Shown: positions 29,001 through 40,979 of the stretch, piece by piece | Layout: every line of letters begins with the position of its first letter | Position numbering within the stretch: position 1 is the first letter of the stretch | Made by a program: the position numbers and the translations under genes | From: Balanoglossus misakiensis | Taxonomy: Eukaryota > Hemichordata | Assembly (NCBI GenBank): GCA_040954595.2 | Contig: CM082583.2 | Location: 13,268,001 to 13,332,000 of the forward strand | Reading direction: 5' to 3' | Length of the DNA: 64,000 nucleotides | Notes under the pieces: generated by a model | What the model was told of the DNA's origin: nothing | The model's database searches: none | The model's input: the letters and a program-made list of their open reading frames with translations, nothing else

Positions 29001-29763
29001 GGTTATAGCTCAGGAAAATGTTCAAAAATCGACGATTTTTCGACTTGCGAATTTTCAAAATTTGGTCATTTTTGAAAAAAACCATGGGTTATAGCTCAGG
29101 AAAATGTTCAAAATCGACGATTTTTCGACTTTGCGAATTTTCAAAATTTGGTCATTTTTTGAAAAAAACCATGGGTTATAGCTCAGGAAAATGTTCAAAA
29201 ATCGACGATTTTTCGACTTTGCGAATTTTCAAAATTTGGTCATTTTTTGAAAAAAACCATGGGTTATAGCTCAGGAAAATGTTCAAAAATCGACGATTTT
29301 TCGACTTTGCGAATTTCAAAATTGGTCATTTTTTGAAAAAAACCATGGGTTATAGCTCAGGAAAATGTTCAAAAATCGACGATTTTTCGACTTTGCGAAT
29401 TTTCAAAATTTGGTCATTTTTGAAAAAAACCATGGGTTATAGCTCAGGAAAATGTTCAAAAATCGACGATTTTTCGACTTTGCGAATTTTCAAAATTTGG
29501 TCATTTTTTGAAAAAACCATGGGTTATAGCTCAGGAAAATGTTCAAAAATCGACGATTTTTCGACTTTTGCGAATTTTCAAAATTTGGTCATTTTTTGAA
29601 AAAAACCATGGGTTATAGCTCAGGAAAATGTTCAAAAATCGTCGATTTTTCGACTTTGCGAATTTTCAAAATTTGGTCATTTTTTGAAAAAAACCATGGG
29701 TTATAGCTCAGGAAAATGTTCAAAAATCGACGATTTTCGACTTTGCGAATTTTCAAAATTTGG
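17089..29763 (+). repeat. Satellite block B: 88-bp tandem repeat, plus orientation
   Basis: About 144 copies of the same monomer as block A, now reading on the plus strand. Most units are 88 bp with seven A before CCATGG, and almost all carry ATCGACGA. ATCGAGGA is seen only at about 23763, in a unit that also has a short GGATTT insertion. Scattered one-base indels (for example GACGATTTTCGAC at about 19482, 20970 and 26844) shift the open frames. A cluster of private variants at 28525-28890 (GAAGTTTC, GGTTCAAAAATCG, GGTCAAATATCG, AAAATTTTGTC) recurs in block D. The block ends at the assembly gap. Confidence 0.97.
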
Positions 29764-29863
29764 NNNNNNNNNNNNNNNNNNNNNNNNNNNNNNNNNNNNN
29801 NNNNNNNNNNNNNNNNNNNNNNNNNNNNNNNNNNNNNNNNNNNNNNNNNNNNNNNNNNNNNNN
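29764..29863. other. Assembly gap (100 N)
   Basis: Exactly 100 N. This is the customary placeholder for a gap of unknown size, so the real length is not known. The satellite is plus-oriented just before the gap and minus-oriented just after it. Confidence 1.
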
Positions 29864-30878
29864 TTTTCAAAAAATGACCAAATTTTGAAAATTCGCAAAG
29901 TCGAAAAATCGTCGATTTTTGAACATTTTCCTGAGCTATAACCCATGGTTTTTTCAAAAAATGTCCAAATTTTGAAAATTCGCAAAGTCGAAAAATCCTC
30001 GATTTTTGAACATTTTCCTGAGCTATAACCCATGGTTTTTTCAAAAAATGACCAAATTTTGAAAATTCGCAAAGTCGAAAAATCGTCGATTTTTGAACAT
30101 TTTCCTGAGCTATAACCCATGGTTTTTTCAAAAAATGACCAAATTTTGAAAATTCGCAAAGTCGAAAAATCGTCGATTTTTGAACATTTTCCTGAGCTAT
30201 AACCCATGGTTTTTTCAAAAAATGACCAAATTTTGAAAATTCGCAAAGTCGAAAAATCCTCGATTTTTGAACATTTTCCTGAGCTATAACCCATGGTTTT
30301 TTCAAAAAATGACCAAATTTTGAAAATTCGCAAAGTCGAAAAATCCTCGATTTTTGAACATTTTCCTGAGCTATAACCCATGGTTTTTTCAAAAAATGAC
30401 CAAATTTTGAAAATTCGCAAAGTCGAAAAATCGTCGATTTTTGAACATTTTCCTGAGCTATAACCCATGGTTTTTTCAAAAAATGACCAAATTTTGAAAA
30501 TTCGCAAAGTCGAAAAATCGTCGATTTTTGAACATTTTCCTGAGCTATAACGCATGGTTTTTTTCAAAAAATGACCAAATTTTGAAAATTCGCAAAGTCG
30601 AAAAATCGTCGATTTTTTGAACATTTTCCTGAGCTATAACCCATGGTTTTTTCAAAAAATGACCAAATTTTGAAAATTCGCAAAGTCGAAAAATCGTCGA
30701 TTTTTGAACATTTTCCTGAGCTATAACCCATGGTTTTTTCAAAAATGACCAAATTTTGAAAATTCGCAAAGTCGAAAAATCCTCGATTTTTGAACATTTT
30801 CCTGAGCTATAACCCATGATTTTTTCAAAAAATGACCAAATTTTGAAAATTCGCAAAGTCGAAAAATCCTCGATTTTT
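29864..30878 (-). repeat. Satellite block C: short minus-oriented block, near copy of the end of block A
   Basis: About 12 monomers in the block A orientation, mostly 87 bp with a mix of ATCGAGGA and ATCGACGA. It carries the private CTATAACGCATGG variant at 30551, which also marks 16759 in block A. The distance from that variant to the junction is 320 bp here and 318 bp there. Small indels account for the difference. It is therefore a close copy of the last kilobase of block A, either allelic, duplicated or assembled twice. Confidence 0.95.
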
Positions 30879-30882
30879 AAAA
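30879..30882. other. Satellite inversion junction C/D, second copy of the A/B junction
   Basis: CCTCGATTTTT ending at 30878 is followed by AAAA and then TCAGGAAAATG from 30883. This is the same sequence as at 17085-17088, and the same GGGTTAAAGCTC variant follows. The flanking monomers on the left are near identical to those in block A. On the right the order of 87- and 88-bp units soon differs from block B. Confidence 0.9.
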
Positions 30883-33800
30883 TCAGGAAAATGTTCAAAA
30901 ATCGACGATTTTTCGACTTTGCGAATTTTCAAAATTTGGTCATTTTTTGAAAAAAACCATGGGTTAAAGCTCAGGAAAATGTTCAAAAATCGACGATTTT
31001 TCGACTTTGCGAATTTTCAAAATTTGGTCATTTTTTGAAAAAAACCATGGGTTATAGCTCAGGAAAATGTTCAAAAATCGACGATTTTTCGACTTTGCGA
31101 ATTTTCAAAATTTGGTCATTTTTTGAAAAAACCATGGGTTATAGCTCAGGAAAATGTTCAAAAATCGACGATTTTTCGACTTTGCGAATATTCAAAATTT
31201 GGTCATTTTTTGAAAAAAACCATGGGTTATAGCTCAGGAAAATGTTCAAAAATCGACGATTTTTCGACTTTGCGAATTTTCAAAATTTGGTCATTTTTTG
31301 AAAAAAACCATGGGTTATAGCTCAGGAAAATGTTCAAAAATCGACGATTTTTCGACTTTGCGAATTTTCAAAATTTGGTCATTTTTTTGAAAAAAACCAT
31401 GGGTTATAGCTCAGGAAAATGTTCAAAAATCGACGATTTTTCGACTTTGCGAATTTTCAAAATTTGGTCATTTTTTGAAAAAAAAACATGGGTTATAGCT
31501 CAGGAAAATGTTCAAAAATCGACGATTTTTCGACTTTGCGAATTTTCAAAATTTGGTCATTTTTTGAAAAAACCATGGGTTATAGCTCAGGAAAATGTTC
31601 AAAAATCGACGATTTTTCGACTTTGCGAATTTTCAAAATTTGGTCATTTTTTGAAAAAAAACATGGGTTATAGCTCAGGAAAATGTTCAAATATCGAGGA
31701 TTTTTCGACTTTGCGAATTTTCAAAATTTGGTCATTTTTTGAAAAAAACCATGGGTTATAGCTCAGGAAAATGTTCAAAAATCGACGATTTTTCGACTTT
31801 GCGAATTTTCAAAATTTGGTCATTTTTTGAAAAAAACCATGGGTTATAGCTCAGGAAAATGTTCAAAAATCGACGATTTTTCGACTTTGCGAATTTTCAA
31901 AATTTGGTCATTTTTTGAAAAAAACCATGGGTTATAGCTCAGGAAAATGTTCAAAAATCGACGATTTTGCGACTTTGCGAATTTTCAAAATTTGGTCATT
32001 TTTTGAAAAAAACCATGGGTTATAGCTCAGGAAAATGTTCAAAAATCGACGATTTTCCGACTTTGCGAATTTTCAAAATTTGGTCATTTTTGAAAAAAAC
32101 CATGGGTTATAGCTCAGGAAAATGTTCAAAAATCGACGATTTTTCGACTTTGCGAATTTTCAAAATTTGGTCATTTTTTGAAAAAACCATGGGTTATAGC
32201 TCAGGAAAATGTTCAAAAATCGACGATTTTTCGACTTTGCGAATTTTCAAAATTTGGTCATTTTTTGAAAAAAACCATGGGTTATAGCTCAGGAAAATGT
32301 TCAAAAATCGACGATTTTTCGACTTTGCGAATTTTCAAAATTTGGTCATTTTTTGAAAAAAACCATGGGTTATAGCTCAGGAAAATGTTCAAAAATCGAC
32401 GATTTTTCGACTTTGCGAATTTTCAAAATTTGGTCATTTTTTGATAAAAACCATGGGTTATAGCTCAGGAAAATGTTCAAAAATCGACGATTTTTCGACT
32501 TTGCGAATTTTCAAAATTTGGTCATTTTTTGAAAAAAACCATGGGTTATAGCTCAGGAAAATGTTCAAAAATCGACGATTTTTCGACTTTGCGAATTTTC
32601 AAAATTTGGTCATTTTTTGAAAAAACCATGGGTTATAGCTCAGGAAAATGTTCAAAAATCGACGATTTTTCGACTTTGCGAATTTTCAAAATTTGGTCAT
32701 TTTTTGAAAAAACCATGGGTTATAGCTCAGGAAAATGTTCAAAAATCGACGATTTTTCGACTTTGCGAATTTTCAAAATTTGGTCATTTTTTGAAAAAAA
32801 CCATGGGTTATAGCTCAGGAAAATGTTCAAAAATCGACGATTTTTCGACTTTGCGAATTTTCAAAATTTGGTCATTTTTTGAAAAAAAACATGGGTTATA
32901 GCTCAGGAAAATGTTCAAAAATCGACGATTTTTCGACTTTGCGAATTTTCAAAATATGGTCATTTTTGAAAAAAACCATGGGTTATAGCTCAGGAAAATG
33001 TTCAAAAATCGACGATTTTTCGACTTTGCGAATTTTCAAAATTTGGTCATTTTTTGAAAAAAACCATGGGTTATAGCTCAGGAAAATGTTCAAAAATCGA
33101 CGATTTTTCGACTTTGCGAATTTTCAAAATTTGGTCATTTTTTGAAAAAAACCATGGGTTATAGCTCAGGAAAATGTTCAAAAATCGACGATTTTTTCGA
33201 CTCTGCGAATTTTCAAAATTTGGTCATTTTTTGAAAAAACCATGGGTTATAGCTCAGGAAAATGTTCAAAAATCGACGATTTTTCGACTTTGCGAATTTT
33301 CAAAATTTGGTCATTTTTTGAAAAAAACCATGGGTTATAGCTCAGGAAAATGTTCAAAAATCGACGATTTTTCGACTTTGCGAATTTTCAAAATTTGGTC
33401 ATTTTTTGAAAAAAACCATGGGTTATAGCTCAGGAAAATGTTCAAAAATCGACGATTTTTCGACTTTGCGAATTTTCAAAATTTGGTCATTTTTTGAAAA
33501 AAACCATGGGTTATAGCTCAGGAAAATGTTCAAAAATCGACGATTTTTCGACTTTGCGAATTTTCAAAATTTGGTCATTTTTTGAAAAAAACCATGGGTT
33601 ATAGCTCAGGAAAATGTTCAAAAATCGACGATTTTTCGACTTTGCGAATTTTCAAAATTTGGTCATTTTTTGAAAAAAACCATGGGTTATAGCTCAGGAA
33701 AATGTTCAAAAATCGACGATTTTTCGACTTTGCGAATTTTCAAAATTTGGTCATTTTTTGAAAAAAACCATGGGTTATAGCTCAGGAAAATGTTCAAAAA

Positions 33801-36800
33801 TCGACGATTTTTCGACTTTGCGAATTTTCAAAATTTGGTCATTTTTTGAAAAAAACCATGGGTTATAGCTCAGGAAAATGTTCAAAAATCGACGATTTTT
33901 CGACTTTGCGAATTTTCAAAATTTGGTCATTTTTTGAAAAAAAACATGGGTTATAGCTCAGGAAAATGTTCAAAAATCGACGATTTTTCGACTTTGCGAA
34001 TTTTCAAAATTTGGTCATTTTTTGAAAAAAACCATTGGTTATAGCTCAGGAAAATGTTCAAAAATCGACGATTTTTCGACTTTGCGAATTTTCAAAATTT
34101 GGTCATTTTTTGAAAAAAACCATGGGTTATAGCTCAGGAAAATGTTCAAAAATCGACGATTTTTCGACTCTGCGAATTTTCAAAATTTGGTCATTTTTTG
34201 AAAAAAACCATGGGTTATAGCTCAGGAAAATGTTCAAAAATCGACGATTTTTCGACTTTGCGAATTTTCAAAATTTGGTCATTTTTTGAAAAAAACCATG
34301 GGTTATAGCTCAGGAAAATGTTCAAAAATCGACGATTTTTCGACTTTGCGAATTTTCAAAATTTGGTCATTTTTGAAAAAAACCATGGGTTATAGCTCAG
34401 GAAAATGTTCAAAAATCGACGATTTTTCGACTTTGCGAATTTTCAAAATTTGGTCATTTTTTGAAAAAAACCATGGGTTATAGCTCAGGAAAATGTTCAG
34501 AAATCGACGATTTTTCGACTCTGCGAATTTTCAAAATTTGGTCATTTTTTGAAAAAACCATGGGTTATAGCTCAGGAAAATGTTCAAAAATCGACGATTT
34601 TTCGACTTTGCGAATTTTCAAAATTTGGTCATTTTTTGAAAAAACCATGGGTTATAGCTCAGGAAAATGTTCAAAAATCGACGATTTTTCGACTTTGCGA
34701 ATTTTCAAAATTTGGTCATTTTTTGAAAAAAACATGGGTTATAGCTCAGGAAAATGTTCAAAAATCGACGATTTTTCGACTTTGCGAATTTTCAAAATTT
34801 GGTCATTTTTTGAAAAAAACCATGGGTTATAGCTCAGGAAAATGTTCAAAAATCGACGATTTTTCGACTTTGCGAATTTTCAAAATTTGGTCATTTTTTG
34901 AAAAAAAACATGGGTTATAGCTCAGGAAAATGTTCAAAAATCGACGACTTTTCGACTTTGCGAATTTTCAAAATTTGGTCATTTTTTGAAAAAAAACATG
35001 GGTTATAGCTCAGGAAAATGTTCAAAAATCGACGATTTTTCGACTTTGCGAATTTTCAAAATTTGGTCATTTTTTGAAAAAAACATGGGTTATAGCTCAG
35101 GAAAATGTTCAAAAATCGACGATTTTTCGACTTTGCGAATTTTCAAAATTTGGTCATTTTTTGAAAAAACCATGGGTTATAGCTCAGGAAATGTTCAAAA
35201 TCGAGGATTTTTCGACTTTGCGAATTTTCAAAATTTGGTCATTTTTTGAAAAAACCATGGGTTATAGCTCAGGAAAATGTTCAAAAATCGAGGATTTTTC
35301 GACTTTGCGAATTTTCAAAATTTGGTCATTTTTTGAAAAAACCATGGGTTATAGCTCAGGAAAATGTTCAAAAATCGAGGATTTTTCGACTTTGCGAATT
35401 TTCAAAATTTGGTCATTTTTTGAAAAAACCATGGGTTATAGCTCAGGAAAATGTTCAAAAATCGACGATTTTTCGACTTTGCGAATTTTCAAAATTTGGT
35501 CATTTTTGAAAAAAACCATGGGTTATAGCTCAGGAAAATGTTCAAAAATCGACGATTTTTCGACTTTGCGAATTTTCAAAATTTGGTCATTTTTTGAAAA
35601 AAACCATGGGTTATAGCTCAGGAAAATGTTCAAAAATCGACGATTTTTCGACTTTGCGAATTTTCAAAATTTGGTCATTTTTTGAAAAAAACCATGGGTT
35701 ATAGCTCAGGAAAATGTTCAAAAATCGACGATTTTTCGACTTTGCGAATTTTCAAAATTTGGTCATTTTTTGAAAAAAAACATGGGTTATAGCTCAGGAA
35801 AATGTTCAAAAATCGACGATTTTTCGACTTTGCGAATTTTCAAAATTTGGTCATTTTTTGAAAAAAAACCATGGGTTATAGCTCAGGAAAATGTTCAAAA
35901 ATCGACGATTTTTCGACTCTGCGAATTTTCAAAATTTGGTCATTTTTTGAAAAAAACCATGGGTTATAGCTCAGGAAAATGTACAAAAATCGACGATTTT
36001 TCGACTTTGCGAATTTTCAAAATTTGGTCATTTTTTGAAAAACCATGGGTTATAGCTCAGGAAAATGTTCAAAAATCGACGATTTTTCGACTTTGCGAAT
36101 TTTCAAAATTTGGTCATTTTTTGAAAAAAACCATGGGTTATAGCTCAGGAAAATGTTCAAAAATCGACGATTTTTCGACTTTGCGAATTTTCAAAATTTG
36201 GTCATTTTTTGAAAAAACCATGGGTTATAGCTCAGGAAAATGTTCAAAAATCGACGATTTTTCGACTTTGCGAATTTTCAAAATTTGGTCATTTTTTGAA
36301 AAAAACCATGGGTTATAGCTCAGGAAAATGTTCAAAAATCGACGATTTTTCGACTTTGCGAATTTTCAAAATTTGGTCATTTTTTGAAAAAAACCATGGG
36401 TTATAGCTCAGGAAAATGTTCAAAAATCGACGATTTTTCGACTTTGCGAATTTTCAAATTTGGTCATTTTTTGAAAAAAACCATGGGTTATAGCTCAGGA
36501 AAATGTTCAAAATCGACGATTTTTCGACTTTGCGAATTTTCAAAATTTGGTCATTTTTTGAAAAAAACCATGGGTTATAGCTCAGGAAAATGTTCAAAAA
36601 TCGACGATTTTTCGACTTTGCGAATTTTCAAAATTTGGTCATTTTTGAAAAAAACCATGGGTTATAGCTCAGGAAAATGTTCAAAAATCGACGATTTTTC
36701 GACTTTGCGAATTTTCAAAATTTGGTCATTTTTTGAAAAAACCATGGGTTATAGCTCAGGAAAATGTTCAAAAATCGACGATTTTTCGACTTTGCGAATT

Positions 36801-39800
36801 TTCAAAATTTGGTCATTTTTTGAAAAAACCATGGGTTATAGCTCAGGAAAATGTTCAAAAATCGACGATTTTTCGACTTTGCGAATTTTCAAAATTTGGT
36901 CATTTTTTGAAAAAACCATGGGTTATAGCTCAGGAAAATGTTCAAAAATCGACGATTTTTCGACTTTGCGAATTTTCAAAATTTGGTCATTTTTTGAAAA
37001 AACCATGGGTTATAGCTCAGGAAAATGTTCAAAAATCGAGGATTTTTCGACTTTGCGAATTTTCAAAATTTGGTCATTTTTTGAAAAAACCATGGGTTAT
37101 AGCTCAGGAAAATGTTCAAAAATCGAGGATTTTTCGACTTTGCGAATTTTCAAAATTTGGTCATTTTTTGAAAAAACCATGGGTTATAGCTCAGGAAAAT
37201 GTTCAAAAATCGACGATTTTTCGACTTTGCGAATTTTCAAAATTTGGTCATTTTTTGAAAAAAACCATGGGTTATAGCTCAGGAAAATGTTCAAAAATCG
37301 ACGATTTTTCGACTTTGCGAATTTTCAAAATTTGGTCATTTTTTGAAAAAACCATGGGTTATAGCTCAGGAAAATGTTCAAAAATCGACGATTTTTCGAC
37401 TTTGCGAATTTTCAAAATTTGGTCATTTTTTGAAAAAACCATGGGTTATAGCTCAGGAAAATGTTCAAAATCGACGATTTTTCGACTTTGCGAATTTTCA
37501 AAATTTGGTCATTTTTTGAAAAAACCATGGGTTATAGCTCAGGAAAATGTTCAAAAATCGAGGATTTTTCGACTTTGCGAATTTTCAAAATTTGGTCATT
37601 TTTTGAAAAAACCATGGGTTATAGCTCAGGAAAATGTTCAAAAATCGAGGATTTTTCGACTTTGCGAATTTTCAAAATTTGGTCATTTTTTGAAAAAAAC
37701 CATGGGTTATAGCTCAGGAAAATGTTCAAAAATCGAGGATTTTCGACTTTGCGAATTTTCAAATTTTGGTCATTTTTTGAAAAAAACCATGGGTTATAGC
37801 TCAGGAAAATGTTCAAAAATCGACGATTTTTCGACTTTGCGAATTTTCAAAATTTGGTCATTTTTTGAAAAAAACATGGGTTATAGCTCAGGAAAATGTT
37901 CAAAAATCGACGATTTTTCGACTTTGCGAATTTTCAAAATTTGGTCATTTTTTGAAAAAAACCATGGGTTATAGCTCAGGAAAATGTTCAAAAATCGACG
38001 ATTTTTCGACTCTGCGAATTTTCAAAATTTGGTCATTTTTTGAAAAAAACCATGGGTTATAGCTCAGGAAAATGTTCAAAAATCGACGATTTTTCGACTT
38101 TGCGAATTTTCAAAATTTGGTCATTTTTTGAAAAAAACCATGGGTTATAGCTCAGGAAAATGTTCAAAAATCGACGATTTTTCGACTTTGCGAATTTTCA
38201 AAATTTGGTCATTTTTTGAAAAAACCATGGGTTATAGCTCAGGAAAATGTTCAAAAATCGACGATTTTTCGACTTTGCGAATTTTCAAAATTTGGTCATT
38301 TTTTGAAAAAACCATGGGTTATAGCTCAGGAAAATGTTCAAAAATCGACGATTTTTCGACTTTGCGAATTTTCAAAATTTGGTCATTTTTTGAAAAAAAC
38401 CATGGGTTATAGCTCAGGAAAATGTTCAAAAATCGACGATTTTTCGACTTTGCGAATTTTCAAAATTTGGTCATTTTTTGAAAAAAACCATGAGTTATAG
38501 CTCAGGAAAATGTTCAAAAATCGACGATTTTTTCGACTTTGCGAATTTTCAAATTTTGGTCATTTTTTTGAAAAAAACCCATGGGTTATAGCTCAGGAAA
38601 ATGTTCAAAAATCGACGATTTTTCGACTTTGCGAATTTTCAAAATTTGGTCATTTTTTGAAAAAAACCATGGGTTATAGCTCAGGAAAATTTTCAAAAAT
38701 CGACGATTTTTCGACTTTGCGAATTTTCAAAATTTGGTCATTTTTTGAAAAAAACCATGGGTTATAGCTCAGGAAAATGTTCAAAAATCGACGATTTTTC
38801 GACTTTGCGAATTTTCAAAATTTGGTCATTTTTTGAAAAAAACCATGGGTTATAGCTCAGGAAAATGTTCAAAAATCGACGATTTTTCGACTTTGCGAAT
38901 TTTCAAAATTTGGTCATTTTTTGAAAAAAACCATGGGTTATAGCTCAGGAAAATGTTCAAAAATCGACGATTTTTCGACTTTGCGAATTTTCAAAATTTG
39001 GTCATTTTTTGAAAAAAACCATGGGTTATAGCTCAGGAAAATGTTCAAAAATCGACGATTTTTCGACTTTGCGAATTTTCAAAATTTGGTCATTTTTTGA
39101 AAAAAACCATGGGTTATAGCTCAGGAAAATGTTCAAAAATCGACGATTTTTCGACTTTGCGAATTTTCAAAATTTGGTCATTTTTTGAAAAAAACATGGG
39201 TTATAGCTCAGGAAAATGTTCAAAAATCGACGACTTTTCGACTTTGCGAATTTTCAAAATTTGGTCATTTTTGAAAAAAAACATGGGTTATAGCTCAGGA
39301 AAATGTTCAAAAATCGACGATTTTTCGACTTTGCGAATTTTCAAAATTTGGTCATTTTTTGAAAAAAACCATGGGTTATAGCTCAGGAAAATGTTCAAAA
39401 ATCGACGATTTTTCGACTTTGCGAATTTTCAAAATTTGGTCATTTTTTGAAAAAACCATGGGTTATAGGTCAGGAAAATGTTCAAAAATCGACGATTTTT
39501 CGACTTTGCGAATTTTCAAAATTTGGTCATTTTTTGAAAAAAAACATGGGTTATAGCTCAGGAAAATGTTCAAAAATCGACGATTTTTCGACTTTGCGAA
39601 TTTTCAAAATTTGGTCATTTTTTGAAAAAAACCATGGGTTATAGCTCAGGAAAATGTTCAAAAATCGACGATTTTTCGACTTTGCGAATTTTCAAAATTT
39701 GGTCATTTTTTGAAAAAAACCATGGGTTATAGATCAGGAAAATGTTCAAAAATCGACGATTTTTCGACTTTTCGAATTTTCAAAATTTGGTCATTTTTTG

Positions 39801-40979
39801 AAAAAAACCATGGGTTATAGCTCAGGAAAATGTTCAAAAATCGACGATTTTTCGACTTTGCGAATTTTCAAAATTTGGTCATTTTTTGAAAAAAACCATG
39901 GGTTATAGCTCAGGAAAATGTTCAAAAATCGACGATTTTTCGACTTTGCGAATTTTCAAAATTTGGTCATTTTTTGAAAAAAACCATGGGTTATAGCTCA
40001 GGAAAATGTTCAAAAATGGACGATTTTTCGACTTTGCGAATTTTCAAAATTTGGTCATTTTTTGAAAAAAACCATGGGTTATAGCTCAGGAAAATGTTCA
40101 AAAATCGACGATTTTTCGACTTTGCGAATTTTCAAAATTTGGTCATTTTTTGAAAAAAACCATGGGTTATAGCTCAGGAAAATGTTCAAAAATCGACGAT
40201 TTTTCGACTTTGCGAATTTTCAAAATTTGGTCATTTTTTTGAAAAAAACCATGGGTTATAGCTCAGGAAAATGTTCAAAAATCGACGATTTTTCGACTTT
40301 GCGAATTTTCAAAATTTGGTCATTTTTTGAAAAAAACCATGGGTTATAGCTCAGGAAAATGTTCAAAAATCGACGATTTTTCGACTTTGCGAATTTTCAA
40401 AATTTGGTCATTTTTTGAAAAAAACCATGGGTTATAGCTCAGGAAAATGTTCAAAAATCGACGATTTTTCGACTTTGCGAATTTTCAAAATTTGGTCATT
40501 TTTTGAAAAAAAACATGGGTTATAGCTCAGGAAAATGTTCAAAAATCGACGATTTTTCGACTTTGCGAATTTTCAAAATTTGGTCATTTTTTGAAAAAAA
40601 CCATGGGTTATAGCTCAGGAAAATTTTCAAAAATCGACGATTTTTCGACTTTGCGAATTTTCAAAATTTGGTCATTTTTTGAAAAAAACCATGGGTTATA
40701 GCTCAGGAAAATGTTCAAAAATCGACGATTTTCGACTTTGCGAATTTTCAAAATTTGGTCATTTTTTGAAAAAAACCATGGGTTATAGCTCAGGAAAATG
40801 TTCAAAAATCGACGATTTTTCGACTTTGCGAATTTTCAAAATTTGGTCATTTTTTGAAAAAAACCATGGGTTATAGCTCAGGAAAATGTTCAAAAATCGA
40901 CGATTTTTCGACTTTGCGAATTTTCAAAATTTGGTCATTTTTTGAAAAAAAACATGGGTTATAGCTCAGGAAAATGTTC

